Assembly (NCBI RefSeq): GCF_014651895.1
Contig: NZ_BMXT01000005.1
Coordinates: 1 to 64,000 of the forward strand
Length of the DNA: 64,000 bases
Origin: Rhodanobacter panaciterrae
Lineage (GTDB): Bacteria; Pseudomonadota; Gammaproteobacteria; Xanthomonadales; Rhodanobacteraceae
Reading direction: 5' to 3'
Shown: positions 49,834 to 60,574 of the stretch, piece after piece
Numbering within the stretch: the first letter of the stretch is position 1
Layout: each line of letters begins with the position of its first letter
Translations under genes and position numbers: made by a program
The notes under the pieces: model-generated
Database searches by the model: none
What the model was told of the DNA's origin: nothing
Seen by the model: the letters and a program-made list of their open reading frames with translations, nothing else

Positions 49834-52587
49834 TCAATGTGCCTCGTCCCAGTTGGCACCCACACCCACATCGACCAGCAATGGCACCGCCAGTTCCGCG
49901 GCGCCGGACATCCGTTCGATCACCGCGGCGCGCACTTCGTCGACTGCATCCGCGCGCACCTCGAACACCAGTTCATCGTGCACCTGCATCAGCATGTGGG
50001 CGTTGTCGCGATCTTTCAGCCAGCCGGCCACCGCAATCATCGCGCGCTTGATGATGTCGGCTGCGCTGCCCTGCATCGGCGCGTTCACGGCGGCGCGCTC
50101 GGCGCCCTGGCGCAGGCCCTGGTTGCGCGAGGTGAGGTTTTCCAGATACAGCCGGCGGCCGAAGATGGTTTCGACGTAGCCATCGCGATGCGCCTGTTCA
50201 CGTGTCGCATCCATGAACGCGCGCACGCCGGGATAGCGTGAGAAGTAGCGGCCCATGTAGTCGCTGGCCTCGCCGCGGTCGACGCCGAGCTGGCGTGCCA
50301 GCCCGAATGCACTCATGCCGTACATCAGGCCGAAGTTGATCGCCTTGGCGGCGCGGCGCTGGTTGGTGGTGATCTCTTCCGGCGGCACGCCGAACACTTC
50401 CGCCGCGGTGGCGCGATGTACGTCGCCGCCGGAATGAAATGCGCGCAGCAGGCCTTCGTCGCCGGACAGGTGCGCCATGATGCGCAGCTCGATCTGCGAA
50501 TAATCCGCGGCGAGCACTTTCCATCCCGGCGGTGCGATGAACGCCTGGCGGATGCGCCGGCCTTCCTCGGTGCGCACCGGGATATTCTGCAGGTTCGGAT
50601 CGGACGAGGAGACCCGCCCGGTCGCCACCGAACCCTGATGATAGCTGGTATGCACGCGGCCGGTGCGCGGATTGACGATGCTGGAGAGCTTGTCGGTGTA
50701 GGTCGAGCGCAGCTTGGCGAGGCCGCGATAGTCGAGGATCAGTCGCGGCAGTTCATGTGTATCGGCGATCGCTTCCAGCGCTTCCTCGTTGGTCGACGGC
50801 TGGCCGGTCGGCGTCTTCAGTTTCGCCTGCAGACCGAGCTCGTCGAACAACACCGCCTGCAGTTGCTTCGGCGAATCGAGGTTGAATTCGTGGCCGGCCA
50901 GCGCGTACGACTGTTGCTGCAGCTCCAGCATGCGCTTGCCCAGCTGCTGGCTCTGCCGGCGCAGCTCGTCGCCATCGATCAGCACGCCGCGCTGCTCCAT
51001 CCCGGCCAGCACCGGCACCAGCGGGATCTCGATGTCTTCGTAGACCTTGCGTAACGCCGGCACGCTCTCAAGCTTGGGCCACAGCGCGAGGTGCAGGCGC
51101 AAGGTGATGTCGGCATCCTCGGCGGCGTAGCGGCAGGCGGTGTCCAGGTCCACCTGCGAGAACGAAATCTGCTTGGCGCCCTTGCCGGCGACCTGCTCGT
51201 ACTTGATCGTCTCGTAGCCGAGATACTTCTTCGCCAGCGAGTCCATGTCGTGGCGCGTGGCGGTGGCGTTCCACACGTACGACTCCAGCATCGAATCGTG
51301 CTTCAGGCCCTGCACCACGATGCCGTAGTTCGACAGGATGTTGATGTCGTACTTCGCATGCTGGCCGAGCTTGGGTCGGGCCGGATCCTTGAAGATTGGT
51401 TTCAGCGTGCGCAGCACTTCGTCGCGATCGAGCTGTTGCGGCACGCCGGGATAGTCATGGCCGAGCGGGATGTAACAGGCCTTGCCTGCTTCCACCGCGA
51501 AGCTGATGCCGACGATATCCGCGCGCATCGCATCGATGCTGGTGGTCTCGGTGTCGAACGCGATCAGCGGTGCGTGGCGCAGTTTTTCCAGCCACGCGTC
51601 GAATTGCGGTTGCGTGGTGACCAGCTCGTATTCGCCGGGTGCCGAAAATTCCGATGTCCCTGTGGGATCGGCTTCAGCCGCGATGCTCTTGTCGGCAACC
51701 GGAGCGGGAGCGTCGCGACTGAAGTCGCTCCCACCCGTCGCGGCGGCGGCATCCAGATCCTTCAATGCCGCCTTGAACTCGTAGCGGGCATACAGCTCGC
51801 GCAACTGCGCGGTGTCGGCGTCGCGCTGGGCCAGGTCGGTGGGGCTGAACTCCAGCGGCACATCGGTCTTGATCGTCACCAGCTCGCGCGACAACGGCAG
51901 TCGTGGCAGTGCCTCGCGCAGGCTCTCGCCGATCTTGCCGCCGACCTTGTCGGCGTTCGCGATGACGCCGTCCAGGGTGTGGTATTCGGCCAGCCATTTG
52001 GCGGCGGTCTTGGGCCCGCACTTGGGCACGCCCGGCACGTTGTCGACGGTGTCGCCGGTGAGCGCGAGGAAGTCGATGATCTGCTCCGGTCGCACGCCGA
52101 ATTTCTCCATTACGCCGTCGCTGTCCATCACCGTGTTGCTCATGGTGTTGATCAGGGTGACCTGCGGACTGACCAGTTGCGCCATATCCTTGTCGCCGGT
52201 GGAAACCAGCACTTCGATGCCAAGCGCCTGCGCCTGCACGGCCAGTGTGCCGATCACGTCGTCGGCCTCGACGCCGGGTACGCGCAGGATCGGGAAGCCG
52301 AGCGCGCCGACGATCGCCAGCATCGGCTCGACCTGCGCGCGCAGGTCGTCCGGCATCGGCGGGCGGTTTGCCTTGTACTGGTCGTACAACGCGTCGCGGA
52401 AGGTTGGGCCGGGGGCGTCGCTGACGAAGGCCAGATACTCCGGCTTCGCCTTCAGCGTGGCGCGCAGCATGTTGACTACGCCGAACAGCGCGCCGGTCGG
52501 CTCGCCGTGGGCGTTGCTCAGCGGTGGCAGCGCATGGAATGCGCGGTACAGGTAGGAGGAGCCGTCGATCAGGATTAATTTGGGCAT
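49834..52587 (-). CDS. polA: DNA polymerase I
   Basis: A 917-residue polymerase with a 5'-3' nuclease domain (about 1-285; KLILIDGSSYLYRAFHAL and DVIGTLAVQA), a 3'-5' exonuclease domain (about 330-510; AFDTETTSID keeps the D-x-E metal ligands, so proofreading is probably active), and the polymerase domain (KVLAADYSQIELRIMAHLSGD, then RRAAKAINFGLMYGMSAFGLA, and the final MQVHDELVFEV). Between the first two domains a REP-like palindrome pair is read in frame (about residues 286-309). The ATG at 52587 gives MPKLILIDG. An sX13-like RNA lies downstream. Confidence 0.97.
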   Translation of the reverse strand: MPKLILIDGSSYLYRAFHALPPLSNAHGEPTGALFGVVNMLRATLKAKPEYLAFVSDAPGPTFRDALYDQYKANRPPMPDDLRAQVEPMLAIVGALGFPILRVPGVEADDVIGTLAVQAQALGIEVLVSTGDKDMAQLVSPQVTLINTMSNTVMDSDGVMEKFGVRPEQIIDFLALTGDTVDNVPGVPKCGPKTAAKWLAEYHTLDGVIANADKVGGKIGESLREALPRLPLSRELVTIKTDVPLEFSPTDLAQRDADTAQLRELYARYEFKAALKDLDAAAATGGSDFSRDAPAPVADKSIAAEADPTGTSEFSAPGEYELVTTQPQFDAWLEKLRHAPLIAFDTETTSIDAMRADIVGISFAVEAGKACYIPLGHDYPGVPQQLDRDEVLRTLKPIFKDPARPKLGQHAKYDINILSNYGIVVQGLKHDSMLESYVWNATATRHDMDSLAKKYLGYETIKYEQVAGKGAKQISFSQVDLDTACRYAAEDADITLRLHLALWPKLESVPALRKVYEDIEIPLVPVLAGMEQRGVLIDGDELRRQSQQLGKRMLELQQQSYALAGHEFNLDSPKQLQAVLFDELGLQAKLKTPTGQPSTNEEALEAIADTHELPRLILDYRGLAKLRSTYTDKLSSIVNPRTGRVHTSYHQGSVATGRVSSSDPNLQNIPVRTEEGRRIRQAFIAPPGWKVLAADYSQIELRIMAHLSGDEGLLRAFHSGGDVHRATAAEVFGVPPEEITTNQRRAAKAINFGLMYGMSAFGLARQLGVDRGEASDYMGRYFSRYPGVRAFMDATREQAHRDGYVETIFGRRLYLENLTSRNQGLRQGAERAAVNAPMQGSAADIIKRAMIAVAGWLKDRDNAHMLMQVHDELVFEVRADAVDEVRAAVIERMSGAAELAVPLLVDVGVGANWDEAH
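51662..51732. repeat. REP-like palindrome pair inside polA
   Basis: Two related imperfect palindromes in opposite orientation, 18 bases apart. One is a 26-base unit (51662-51687) with core CGGCTTCAGCCGCG. The other is a 27-base unit (51706-51732) with core TCGCGACTGAAGTCGC flanked by GGGAGCG and CGCTCCC. GGAGCGACTTCAGTCGCGA is a common extragenic repeat in Pseudomonas and Xanthomonadales. Here it is translated as SDFSRDA and neighbouring residues in the linker between two polA domains. I found no other full copy in the window. Confidence 0.75.
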
Positions 52588-52672
52588 GGGCCATTCTCGC
52601 ACGCGTCAATCCGCTTCACGGAAGGTCGGCCGATGCACTGGTATGCTCAGCTCCCCGATCGAGGTTGCCGCC

Positions 52673-53194
52673 ATGAAAACCGCTGCCTTGCTGGCTGCCG
52701 CCAGCGTCCTGTTCGCCTCCAGTGTGTTCGCGCAGTCGTCTCCCTCGACGAATGTGCCGCCACCGCCCGGGATCAATGATCCGGGCGTGCAGGCGGTGAC
52801 GCCGGCGCCCAAGCCTGCCGCCAAACCCCGCGCGACCCACGCCACCACGCCGACGCATCACCCGCTGGATCTGAAGCCACAGGCGTTGCCGGCGAGGCAG
52901 GACAGCGGTACGGCACACGCCGGGCCGGACAAGTCGTTGCCGGAGATCAAGGTCCGTCAGGAAGGCGACAACAGCGTCCAGGAATACAGCCGCAACGGCC
53001 GCGTCTACATGGTGGTGGTGACGCCGAAGAATGGCATCGCGCAGACCTACATGGTCGATCCCCAGGGTCGCGTGGTCGACGAGCACGGCCAGAAGCCAGT
53101 GGGGCCGGTGATGTACAAGGTGCTGGAGTGGGGCAAGGCCAAGCCGCCCGCCGAGGATTCGAGCGGGGCAACGCCGGACGACGAGAGTCACTGA
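52673..53194 (+). CDS. Exported DUF2782 family protein
   Basis: A 173-residue protein with a signal peptide (MKTAALLAAASVLFASSVFA) and a Pro/Ala-rich linker (about 28-90), then the DUF2782 domain: LPEIKVRQEGDNSVQEYSRNGRVYMVVVTP and YMVDPQGRVVD. Function is unknown; it is normally found next to polA, as here (divergent, 85 bases). ATG 52673 has GAGG eight bases before it; the frame is open 31 codons further. The acidic C-terminus may be disordered. Confidence 0.88.
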   Translation: MKTAALLAAASVLFASSVFAQSSPSTNVPPPPGINDPGVQAVTPAPKPAAKPRATHATTPTHHPLDLKPQALPARQDSGTAHAGPDKSLPEIKVRQEGDNSVQEYSRNGRVYMVVVTPKNGIAQTYMVDPQGRVVDEHGQKPVGPVMYKVLEWGKAKPPAEDSSGATPDDESH

Positions 53195-53264
53195 GCCTCG
53201 TCTGGAACGTCGCTGCCGCCGCGCCGCGACGACACCGTATCGATGTCGAACGGAGGGCAGGGCG

Positions 53265-53696
53265 ATGCAACTGCGTGAAAGCTGGCTGCTGTTTGCGTTG
53301 GGCTCGGCGCTGTTCGCGGCGCTGACGGCCTTGTTCGGCAAGCTCGGCGTGGTCGGCATCAACTCCAATCTCGCCACCTTCATTCGCACCATCGTGATCC
53401 TGATCGTCACCGCCGGCATCCTCAGCCTGCGCCAGGAATGGGCCAAGCCCACCGGGCTGCCATGGCACAGCTGGCTGTTCCTGGTGCTGTCCGGCATCGC
53501 CACCGGCCTGTCATGGCTGTGCTACTACCGCGCGCTGCAGCTGGGGCCGGTGAGCAAGGTGGCGCCGATCGACAAGCTCAGTGTGGCGATCGCGATCGTG
53601 CTGGCCTTGCTTTTCCTCGGCGAGAAACCGAGCCTGCCGTTGCTGATCGGCGGCGGGCTGATCGTGGCCGGTGCGATGGTGATCGCGTTGTTCTGA
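53265..53696 (+). CDS. EamA-type small transporter (single repeat)
   Basis: A 143-residue membrane protein corresponding to one EamA repeat with five hydrophobic segments (SWLLFALGSALFAALTALFG first; VSKVAPIDKLSVAIAIVLALLFLGEKP is the diagnostic segment). Drug/metabolite transporters usually have two such repeats; one-repeat proteins work as dimers. The substrate is unknown. ATG 53265 has GGAGGG nine bases upstream. It converges on the GST gene (10-base gap). Confidence 0.9.
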   Translation: MQLRESWLLFALGSALFAALTALFGKLGVVGINSNLATFIRTIVILIVTAGILSLRQEWAKPTGLPWHSWLFLVLSGIATGLSWLCYYRALQLGPVSKVAPIDKLSVAIAIVLALLFLGEKPSLPLLIGGGLIVAGAMVIALF

Positions 53697-53706
53697 GCTG
53701 CACCGT

Positions 53707-54417
53707 TCAGCGCGGATCATCCAGTTCCGGATAATGCCGGAAGATGCCGTTTTCGTTGAATGGCAATCGGCGTGATGAATCGAGATAGGCCGCGATGCGT
53801 GGCCGCACGGCGACCCGCTGGCGCAGCGCGCACAGCAAGGGCAGTTGACGCTCCAGTCGCTGCATCGCGCGGGGGAACGCATACTCCAGCCCGGCCATCA
53901 GCTGGAACAGCGAGAGGTCGACGTAGGAGTGTTCACGCACGGCATGCAGCCCGCCGCCGCGCTCCAGCACCTGCTCGAAGTAGTCCAGGAATTTCGGCAG
54001 CCGCGTTTCGCGCAGAGCCGCCGCACGCCGTTGTGCTTCGACGCGCTGGTCCTCGTAGTACAGGTTGCTGGCGATCGGGTGGTGCGCATCGTGCACTTCG
54101 GCGACCAGATCACTGATGGTCAGCTGCAGCTGATGCGCATACAGCCGTCGGCTTTCGCTGTCGGGCACCAGGCCGAGTGGCGGTCCGAGGTACTGCAGGA
54201 TGTTCGCGACCTGCGCGATCACCAGCCTGCCCGCCTTGAGAAACGGTGGCGCGAAGGGCAACGCACCCTCATGGGCGCCGTCGAGGAAGCGCACGATGGC
54301 GTCATCGCCTTGTATGCGGGCCACATCGTCGTAGCTGGCGCCGGCGTCTTCCAGCGCCAGCCGCACGAATTCGCCGCGACCCTGGATGCCCGTCCAGTAA
54401 TACAGCTCGTAGTGCAT
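53707..54417 (-). CDS. Glutathione S-transferase family protein
   Basis: A 236-residue GST-like protein. The N-terminal thioredoxin-like domain (MHYELYYWTGIQGRGEFVRLALEDAG in pieces) has GRGEFVRL, as in alpha/mu/pi-like GSTs, with Tyr near residue 6-7 as a candidate catalytic residue. The cis-Pro region is PFAPPFLK (residues about 51-58). The C-terminal helical domain is YVDLSLFQLMAGLEYAFPRAM. Bacterial members of this type include sigma-like enzymes of unknown substrate. The ATG at 54417 matches the family start. Two palindromes separate it from purH. Confidence 0.85.
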   Translation of the reverse strand: MHYELYYWTGIQGRGEFVRLALEDAGASYDDVARIQGDDAIVRFLDGAHEGALPFAPPFLKAGRLVIAQVANILQYLGPPLGLVPDSESRRLYAHQLQLTISDLVAEVHDAHHPIASNLYYEDQRVEAQRRAAALRETRLPKFLDYFEQVLERGGGLHAVREHSYVDLSLFQLMAGLEYAFPRAMQRLERQLPLLCALRQRVAVRPRIAAYLDSSRRLPFNENGIFRHYPELDDPR

Positions 54418-54508
54418 GGCAGCCTCCGGAGCGAAGATGTCGATGCTGGAGCGAGCGGCTTCTACGGAACGTGAGTGTGCATGCCTCAGTGCCGGCGCTG
54501 CCTGATTT

Positions 54509-54531
54509 ACTTCCGGCATTAAGCCGGAAGT
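54509..54531. repeat. Palindrome ACTTCCGGC-ATTAA-GCCGGAAGT
   Basis: Perfect nine-base arms with a five-base AT-rich centre, 14 bases before a second palindrome of the same core. Both are followed by GAAGTGA. It lies between the purH stop and the GST start. Confidence 0.6.
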
Positions 54532-54544
54532 GAAATAGATATGC

Positions 54545-54560
54545 CCGGCATTAATGCCGG
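54545..54560. repeat. 16-bp perfect palindrome overlapping the purH stop
   Basis: CCGGCATT followed by its reverse complement; it includes the purH stop codon. With the palindrome at 54509 it makes a tandem pair with the shared core CCGGCATTAA and the shared tail GCCGGAAGTGA. No U-tract follows either copy. Confidence 0.6.
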
Positions 54561-56161
54561 AAGTGACGCATCCCAGTGAATACCATCGCCATGTCGTGCT
54601 CGTCGGCAGCGGCGATCACTTCGCTGTCGCGCATCGAGCCGCCGGGCTGGATCACCGCGCTGATGCCGGCCGCGGCGGCCGCATCAATACCGTCGCGGAA
54701 CGGGAAGAACGCATCCGAGGCCATCACCGAGCCGCGCACCTCGAGCTTCTCGTCGGCGGCCTTGATGCCGGCGATCTTCGCGCTGTAGACGCGGCTCATC
54801 TGGCCGGCGCCGATGCCGATGGTCTGGCGGTCGCGGGCGTAGACGATGGCATTGCTCTTGACGAACTTGGCCACCTTCCAGGCGAAGATCAGATCGTGGA
54901 TCTGCGCTTCGGTCGGCGCACGGCGGGTGACAATCTTCAGATCCTCCGCGCCGACCATGCCGAGGTCGGCGCTCTGGATCAACAGGCCCGAACCCACGCG
55001 CTTGGAGTTGTTGCCGGGATGGGCGTGCAGCAGGCTGCCATCGTCCGGCAGCGGGATCACCAGCACACGCACATTACCCTTCTTGGCGAACGCCTTCAGC
55101 GCCTCATTCGCGTAGCCCGGTGCCAGCACTACCTCGACAAACTGGCGCTCGACGATCGCGCGTGCGGTGGCGCCGTCCACTTCGCGGTTGAACGCGATGA
55201 TGCCGCCGAACGCCGAGGTCGGATCGGTCTGGTAGGCCAGGTCGTACGCCTTGCCGATGCCGTCCAGACTCACCGCGACTCCGCACGGGTTGGCGTGCTT
55301 GACGATCACGCAGGCCGGCTTGGTAAAGCTGCGCACGCATTCCCACGCGGCGTCGGCGTCGGCGATGTTGTTGAACGACAGCTCCTTGCCCTGCAGCTGG
55401 CGGAAGGTGGCGAGCGTGCCGGGCGCCGGATACAGGTCGCGATAGAACGCGGCTTGCTGGTGCGGGTTCTCGCCGTAGCGCAGGTCCATCAGCTTGACGA
55501 AGCGACCGTTGACCTGGCCCGGGAAGGCGGCATGAGCGGTGATGGCGTCCTGCGTCTCGTTGAGTTCGAGGCCGGACAGGTAGTCGCTGATCGCGCCGTC
55601 GTAGCTGGCGACGTTGTTGAATGCGGCGACGGCGAGCTTGAAGCGGGTGGTGCGGCTAAGGCCGCCATGCTGTTCGATTTCGGCCAGCGCGCTTTCGTAC
55701 TGCTCGGGCGAGGTCAGCACACCGACGTCATTCCAGTTTTTCGCCGCCGAACGCAGCATCGCCGGGCCGCCGATGTCGATGTTTTCGATCGCGTCCTCCA
55801 GCGTGCAGGCAGGCTTCGCCACAGTCTGCTCGAATGGGTACAGATTCAGTACCAGCAAATCGATTGGCGCGATGCCCAGCTCGGCCATCACCGCGTCGTC
55901 GGTGCCGCGCCGACCGAGCAGGCCGCCGTGCACTTTCGGGTGCAGCGTCTTGACGCGGCCGTCCATGATCTCGGGAAAGCCGGTGACGTCGGCGACGTCG
56001 GTGACCGCGATGCCAGCTTCGCGCAGCGCCTTCGCGCTGCCGCCGGTGGAAAGCAGTTCGATACCCTTGTCGGCGAGACGGCGGCCCAGATCGATCAGGC
56101 CGGTCTTGTCGGAAACGCTGAGCAGGGCGCGACGGACCGGGACGAGCTGGGGCGTGGACAT
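54551..56161 (-). CDS. purH: Bifunctional AICAR transformylase/IMP cyclohydrolase
   Basis: A 536-residue enzyme for the last two steps of de novo purine synthesis. The N-terminal IMP cyclohydrolase domain has [22 protein letters not shown] and [14 protein letters not shown]. The C-terminal transformylase domain has [25 protein letters not shown] and [19 protein letters not shown], including the His of KHANPCG. The ATG at 56161 gives [23 protein letters not shown] box stands about 30 bases upstream. fis precedes it in the same direction. Confidence 0.97.
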   Translation of the reverse strand: MSTPQLVPVRRALLSVSDKTGLIDLGRRLADKGIELLSTGGSAKALREAGIAVTDVADVTGFPEIMDGRVKTLHPKVHGGLLGRRGTDDAVMAELGIAPIDLLVLNLYPFEQTVAKPACTLEDAIENIDIGGPAMLRSAAKNWNDVGVLTSPEQYESALAEIEQHGGLSRTTRFKLAVAAFNNVASYDGAISDYLSGLELNETQDAITAHAAFPGQVNGRFVKLMDLRYGENPHQQAAFYRDLYPAPGTLATFRQLQGKELSFNNIADADAAWECVRSFTKPACVIVKHANPCGVAVSLDGIGKAYDLAYQTDPTSAFGGIIAFNREVDGATARAIVERQFVEVVLAPGYANEALKAFAKKGNVRVLVIPLPDDGSLLHAHPGNNSKRVGSGLLIQSADLGMVGAEDLKIVTRRAPTEAQIHDLIFAWKVAKFVKSNAIVYARDRQTIGIGAGQMSRVYSAKIAGIKAADEKLEVRGSVMASDAFFPFRDGIDAAAAAGISAVIQPGGSMRDSEVIAAADEHDMAMVFTGMRHFRH

Positions 56162-56191
56162 GAGCGGGTTTCCAGGAGGGGAAAGCCGCTC

Positions 56192-56197
56192 ATTATA
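56192..56197 (-). promoter_or_regulatory. -10 box of a purH promoter
   Basis: A perfect TATAAT, read leftward, 30 bases before the purH ATG. A GGA-type ribosome site (CCTGGA) lies between. The -35 is not evident. It lies in the 81-base gap after fis. Confidence 0.5.
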
Positions 56198-56242
56198 GCC
56201 GTCTGATTGATGGGCGGCCTTGGTGGGCGGCCCTGATAAGAA

Positions 56243-56590
56243 TTACAGCAGGCCGTGAGCGGCCAGTTTCTTGCGCAAGGTGGCGCGGTTGATGCCCAGT
56301 GCACTCGCCGCACGGCTCTGGTTGCCGTCATGGAAGGCCAGCACTTCGCGCAGCAGGGGCAACTCGACTTCGCGCAGCACCAGCGCGTGCAGACCTTCGG
56401 CACACTCGGTATCGCCGATGTCGGCGAGGTAGCGACGTACCGTACGGCTGACGCACTCGCTCAGCGCACTGGAAGATCCCACGCTGTGCGGTCCGCCATG
56501 CTGAGGGCCGGCGCTATGTGAGCCTGCACTCTGCGACGAGGTCGGTATGGCGGCCTCGACAACAGGCAGTCTTGCGGCATTCACGGACAT
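56243..56590 (-). CDS. fis: Fis family DNA-binding protein
   Basis: A 115-residue nucleoid protein homologue. The C-terminal half is typical Fis: LHALVLREVELPLLREVL, then FHDGNQSRAASALGINRATLRKKLAAHGLL, where the last ~20 residues form the helix-turn-helix. The N-terminal ~45 residues are Ser/Gly/His-rich and longer than in E. coli Fis. It lies between the DUF3426 gene and purH, a conserved order in Xanthomonadales. GAGG precedes the ATG by five bases. Confidence 0.92.
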   Translation of the reverse strand: MSVNAARLPVVEAAIPTSSQSAGSHSAGPQHGGPHSVGSSSALSECVSRTVRRYLADIGDTECAEGLHALVLREVELPLLREVLAFHDGNQSRAASALGINRATLRKKLAAHGLL

Positions 56591-56744
56591 CTTCCCTCAC
56601 GTACGAAGCGGCCGCTGTGCGGGCCACTGCCTATGGTTATGACTGACGTTGCAAGTCGCGGCGTGTATCGAATGCTGGTCGGCACTCTGCGCGAGGGACC
56701 GAGTCTACCCGTGCCAGCCGATAATTTTAAGTACCAGGGCCGCT

Positions 56745-57599
56745 CTATTCGAAGTTGAATTCAAACGCCACCGCCTTGTCGCCGGGGTCTTCGAGCTCCA
56801 GCAGCAGCACGGCGCTGGCGCCTGGCGCCAGGCCGTGCTGCAGAATCGCGCTGTCGTCGAGGTACTCGCGTGGCTGCAGTCGGCGCATCGCGATGCGCTG
56901 ACCCTGTGCGTCCGACAAGGTGATCGTCACGATCGGATACGGTTGCGCAAAGACCGCGTCGTTACGCACGCTGGCGCTGATCATCAGTGCACCGGCAACA
57001 CTGGGATGCGCCTGCACGTTGCTGGCGAGCAGTTGCAACTGCTGTGGTGCGGCGACCAGCGGCACCTCGCAGCCGAGCACGGCACAGCTGCTGCGCAGCC
57101 AGCCACCCACGGTGGGATTGCGGATCAGCGGGTCGCGCTCGGCCCAAGCCAGCTGGATGGCGAGCAGCAGCATCAGCAGCACGCACGCGACAAGCCACGG
57201 CCAGCGTCGCTCGCCGGACGAGCGCAGGCGGCGGCGAGGCTCACGCTGGCGTGATCGCCTGGGCTGTTTCGCCCGTGGCTCGCGGGCAAAGCGCGGTGCG
57301 AACACCAGCTGCGAGAAATCTTCGGTGGCCGGTGTCGCTGCCACGACGGCCTCGTCCTGGACGACAGCCGCGGGAGCGGGTCGCGGTCGATAGACCACCA
57401 GATCGAGGCGCGGCGGTTCGAGCGCCGGCTCGTTCACCGCCATTTCGATGAACGGTTCAGGTGGCAGCTGTTCGGTGAGCGTGGCGACGCTGTCGAAGCT
57501 GGCCTCGCAATGTCCGCACACGACGTGGCCGTGCGCCTTCGCGAGCGTCTGCGCATCCAGCGAAAACACGGACAGGCATTCGGGGCATTGTGTATACAT
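56745..57599 (-). CDS. DUF3426 zinc-ribbon membrane protein
   Basis: A 284-residue protein with an N-terminal zinc ribbon (CPECLSVFSLDAQTLAKAHGHVVCGHC, ligands at residues about 5, 8, 30 and 33), an acidic/proline linker, a basic stretch (RRSRQREPRRRLR), one membrane segment (about 134-152), and a DUF3426 domain at the C-terminus, outside the cytoplasm (RNPTVGGWLRSSCAVLGCEVPLV region). It is a widespread family of unknown role next to prmA and fis. Confidence 0.9.
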   Translation of the reverse strand: MYTQCPECLSVFSLDAQTLAKAHGHVVCGHCEASFDSVATLTEQLPPEPFIEMAVNEPALEPPRLDLVVYRPRPAPAAVVQDEAVVAATPATEDFSQLVFAPRFAREPRAKQPRRSRQREPRRRLRSSGERRWPWLVACVLLMLLLAIQLAWAERDPLIRNPTVGGWLRSSCAVLGCEVPLVAAPQQLQLLASNVQAHPSVAGALMISASVRNDAVFAQPYPIVTITLSDAQGQRIAMRRLQPREYLDDSAILQHGLAPGASAVLLLELEDPGDKAVAFEFNFE

Positions 57600-57668
57600 G
57601 CAGGCCGTTTTGAATCGGTGTCCGGCAAGCTTAGCAGGGTGATCGCGCCGACAAGCCGGCGGGCAGTC

Positions 57669-58568
57669 TCAGCCGCGGCGGCGACCGCTGATGCGGACCC
57701 AGTCTTCGCGCGTATCCACACGCAGGTCGTCGAACCATTCGGCGTAACGCTGCAGCAGTTCGTCCTGCTGGCCAATCAGGATGCCGGAGATCGCGAACGG
57801 TGCGCCGGGCTTTGCGGCGGCGGCGAACGTCGGCGCGAGTTCGCCGAGTGGGCCGGCGAGGATATTGGCGATGAATACGTCGGCTTGCTCGACAACAACG
57901 TCTTCGGGCAGGTACACGGCAAGGCGATCCGCCACGCCGTTGCGTTCGGCGTTGTCGATGGAAGCGGTGAGTGCCTGCGGATCGTTGTCGACGCCGACCG
58001 CGCTGGCTGCGCCAAGCTTCAATGCGGCGATCGCCAGGATGCCGGAGCCGCAACCGAAGTCGGTCAGTGTCTTGCCGGCCAAATCCAGGCCGTCCAGCCA
58101 TTCCAGGCACAGCGCGGTGGTCGGGTGGGTGCCGCTGCCGAATGCGAGGCCGGGATCGAGCCGGACCACCACGAGGTTCTCATCGGTGGGTGGTTCGATG
58201 TTCCACGGATAGATCCACAATCGGCGCCCGAATGGCATTGGCTTGAACTGATCCATCCATGCGCGCTCCCAGTCCTGGTCGGCGATGTCGCGGAACGTCA
58301 GCTGATCCGGTTCCAGCCACGGCAGCAGTTCGCCGAGTGCTTCGGTGAGGCCACGACGGTCGGTGCCGGCATCGAACAGCGCGTTCAGCGTGATCGTCGG
58401 CCACAGCGGCAACTCGCCCACGCCGGGTTCGAAGATCGCCTGCTCATCCGGCGTCTCCGCATTGGCGTCCTGCAGCGTGATCGACAAGGCGCCGAGATCG
58501 TCCAGCGCTTCTTCGGTGCCGGGCTGCTGCTCGGTGCGGACAATCAGGGAGAGTTCGAGCCAGGGCAT
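57669..58568 (-). CDS. prmA: Ribosomal protein L11 methyltransferase
   Basis: A 299-residue SAM-dependent methyltransferase that trimethylates L11. MPWLELSLIV is the family start; the SAM-binding motifs are LTDFGCGSGILAIAALKLGA and VGVDNDPQALTAS, and FIANILAGPLGELAP holds the NPPY-like active-site region. The ATG at 58568 is in the usual place, although the frame is open 54 codons further. It lies 91 bases after accC in the same direction. Confidence 0.96.
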   Translation of the reverse strand: MPWLELSLIVRTEQQPGTEEALDDLGALSITLQDANAETPDEQAIFEPGVGELPLWPTITLNALFDAGTDRRGLTEALGELLPWLEPDQLTFRDIADQDWERAWMDQFKPMPFGRRLWIYPWNIEPPTDENLVVVRLDPGLAFGSGTHPTTALCLEWLDGLDLAGKTLTDFGCGSGILAIAALKLGAASAVGVDNDPQALTASIDNAERNGVADRLAVYLPEDVVVEQADVFIANILAGPLGELAPTFAAAAKPGAPFAISGILIGQQDELLQRYAEWFDDLRVDTREDWVRISGRRRG

Positions 58569-58659
58569 GCGATGTCCGTGGGTGAGGCGTGGCGATAGGC
58601 GACATCCGCTGCGCGGCGAATGATGGCTCGCGCAGCGGACGGTTCTTGCGGCGCGGCGG

Positions 58660-60027
<1,368 letters not shown>

Positions 60028-60037
60028 CCGGGCGGCC

Positions 60038-60499
60038 TCAGGCAATCACGAACATGGGTTCGTCGAATTCCACCGGCTGGCCGTTCTCGACCAGAATCGC
60101 CTGCACGGTGCCGGCCACGTCGGCCTCGATCTGGTTGAACATCTTCATCGCCTCGATGATGCCCAGCGTCTCGCCGGCCTTGACCTGCTGACCGACCTTG
60201 GCGAAGGCTGGCGTGCCCGGTGTGGCCGACGCGTAGAACGTGCCGACCATCGGCGCCTTCACTACGTGGCCGGCCGGCAGCGCGTTCGCGACCGGAGTCT
60301 CGACGACGGCAGCAACGGGTGCGGCGACCGCGATCGGTGCGGGTGCGGCCGCCACAGCCACGGGCGCGGCGGCGACCGGCGCAGCGCTCTTCGGTACCCG
60401 CGACAGGCGGACGACTTCCTCGCCCTCCTTGATCTCCAGTTCGGCGAGGTTGGATTCCTCGAGCAGGTCAATCAGTTTCTTGATTTTGCGCAAATCCAT
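60038..60499 (-). CDS. accB: Acetyl-CoA carboxylase, biotin carboxyl carrier protein
   Basis: A 153-residue carrier protein. The N-terminal helix ([23 protein letters not shown]) is typical of AccB; an Ala/Pro/Val-rich flexible linker (about 38-75) follows, then the biotinyl domain with the target Lys in [17 protein letters not shown]. The preceding sequence has AAAGGC about ten bases before the ATG. It is followed by accC; aroQ lies upstream in the same direction. Confidence 0.97.
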   Translation of the reverse strand: MDLRKIKKLIDLLEESNLAELEIKEGEEVVRLSRVPKSAAPVAAAPVAVAAAPAPIAVAAPVAAVVETPVANALPAGHVVKAPMVGTFYASATPGTPAFAKVGQQVKAGETLGIIEAMKMFNQIEADVAGTVQAILVENGQPVEFDEPMFVIA

Positions 60500-60574
60500 C
60501 GGATCAGCCTTTGTCAGTCATGCCACCGGGGTGGCTGGAATTGAATGGGTTGGCCATGTGGCCGTATTTTGTTG

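Noticed and set aside
54509..54560. CRISPR-like repeat-spacer
   Set aside because: Only two units with a 14-base gap, each itself palindromic and with no cas genes; reported as palindromes instead.
54554..56206. A 550-codon rightward open frame
   Set aside because: Antisense shadow of purH; no recognisable motif.
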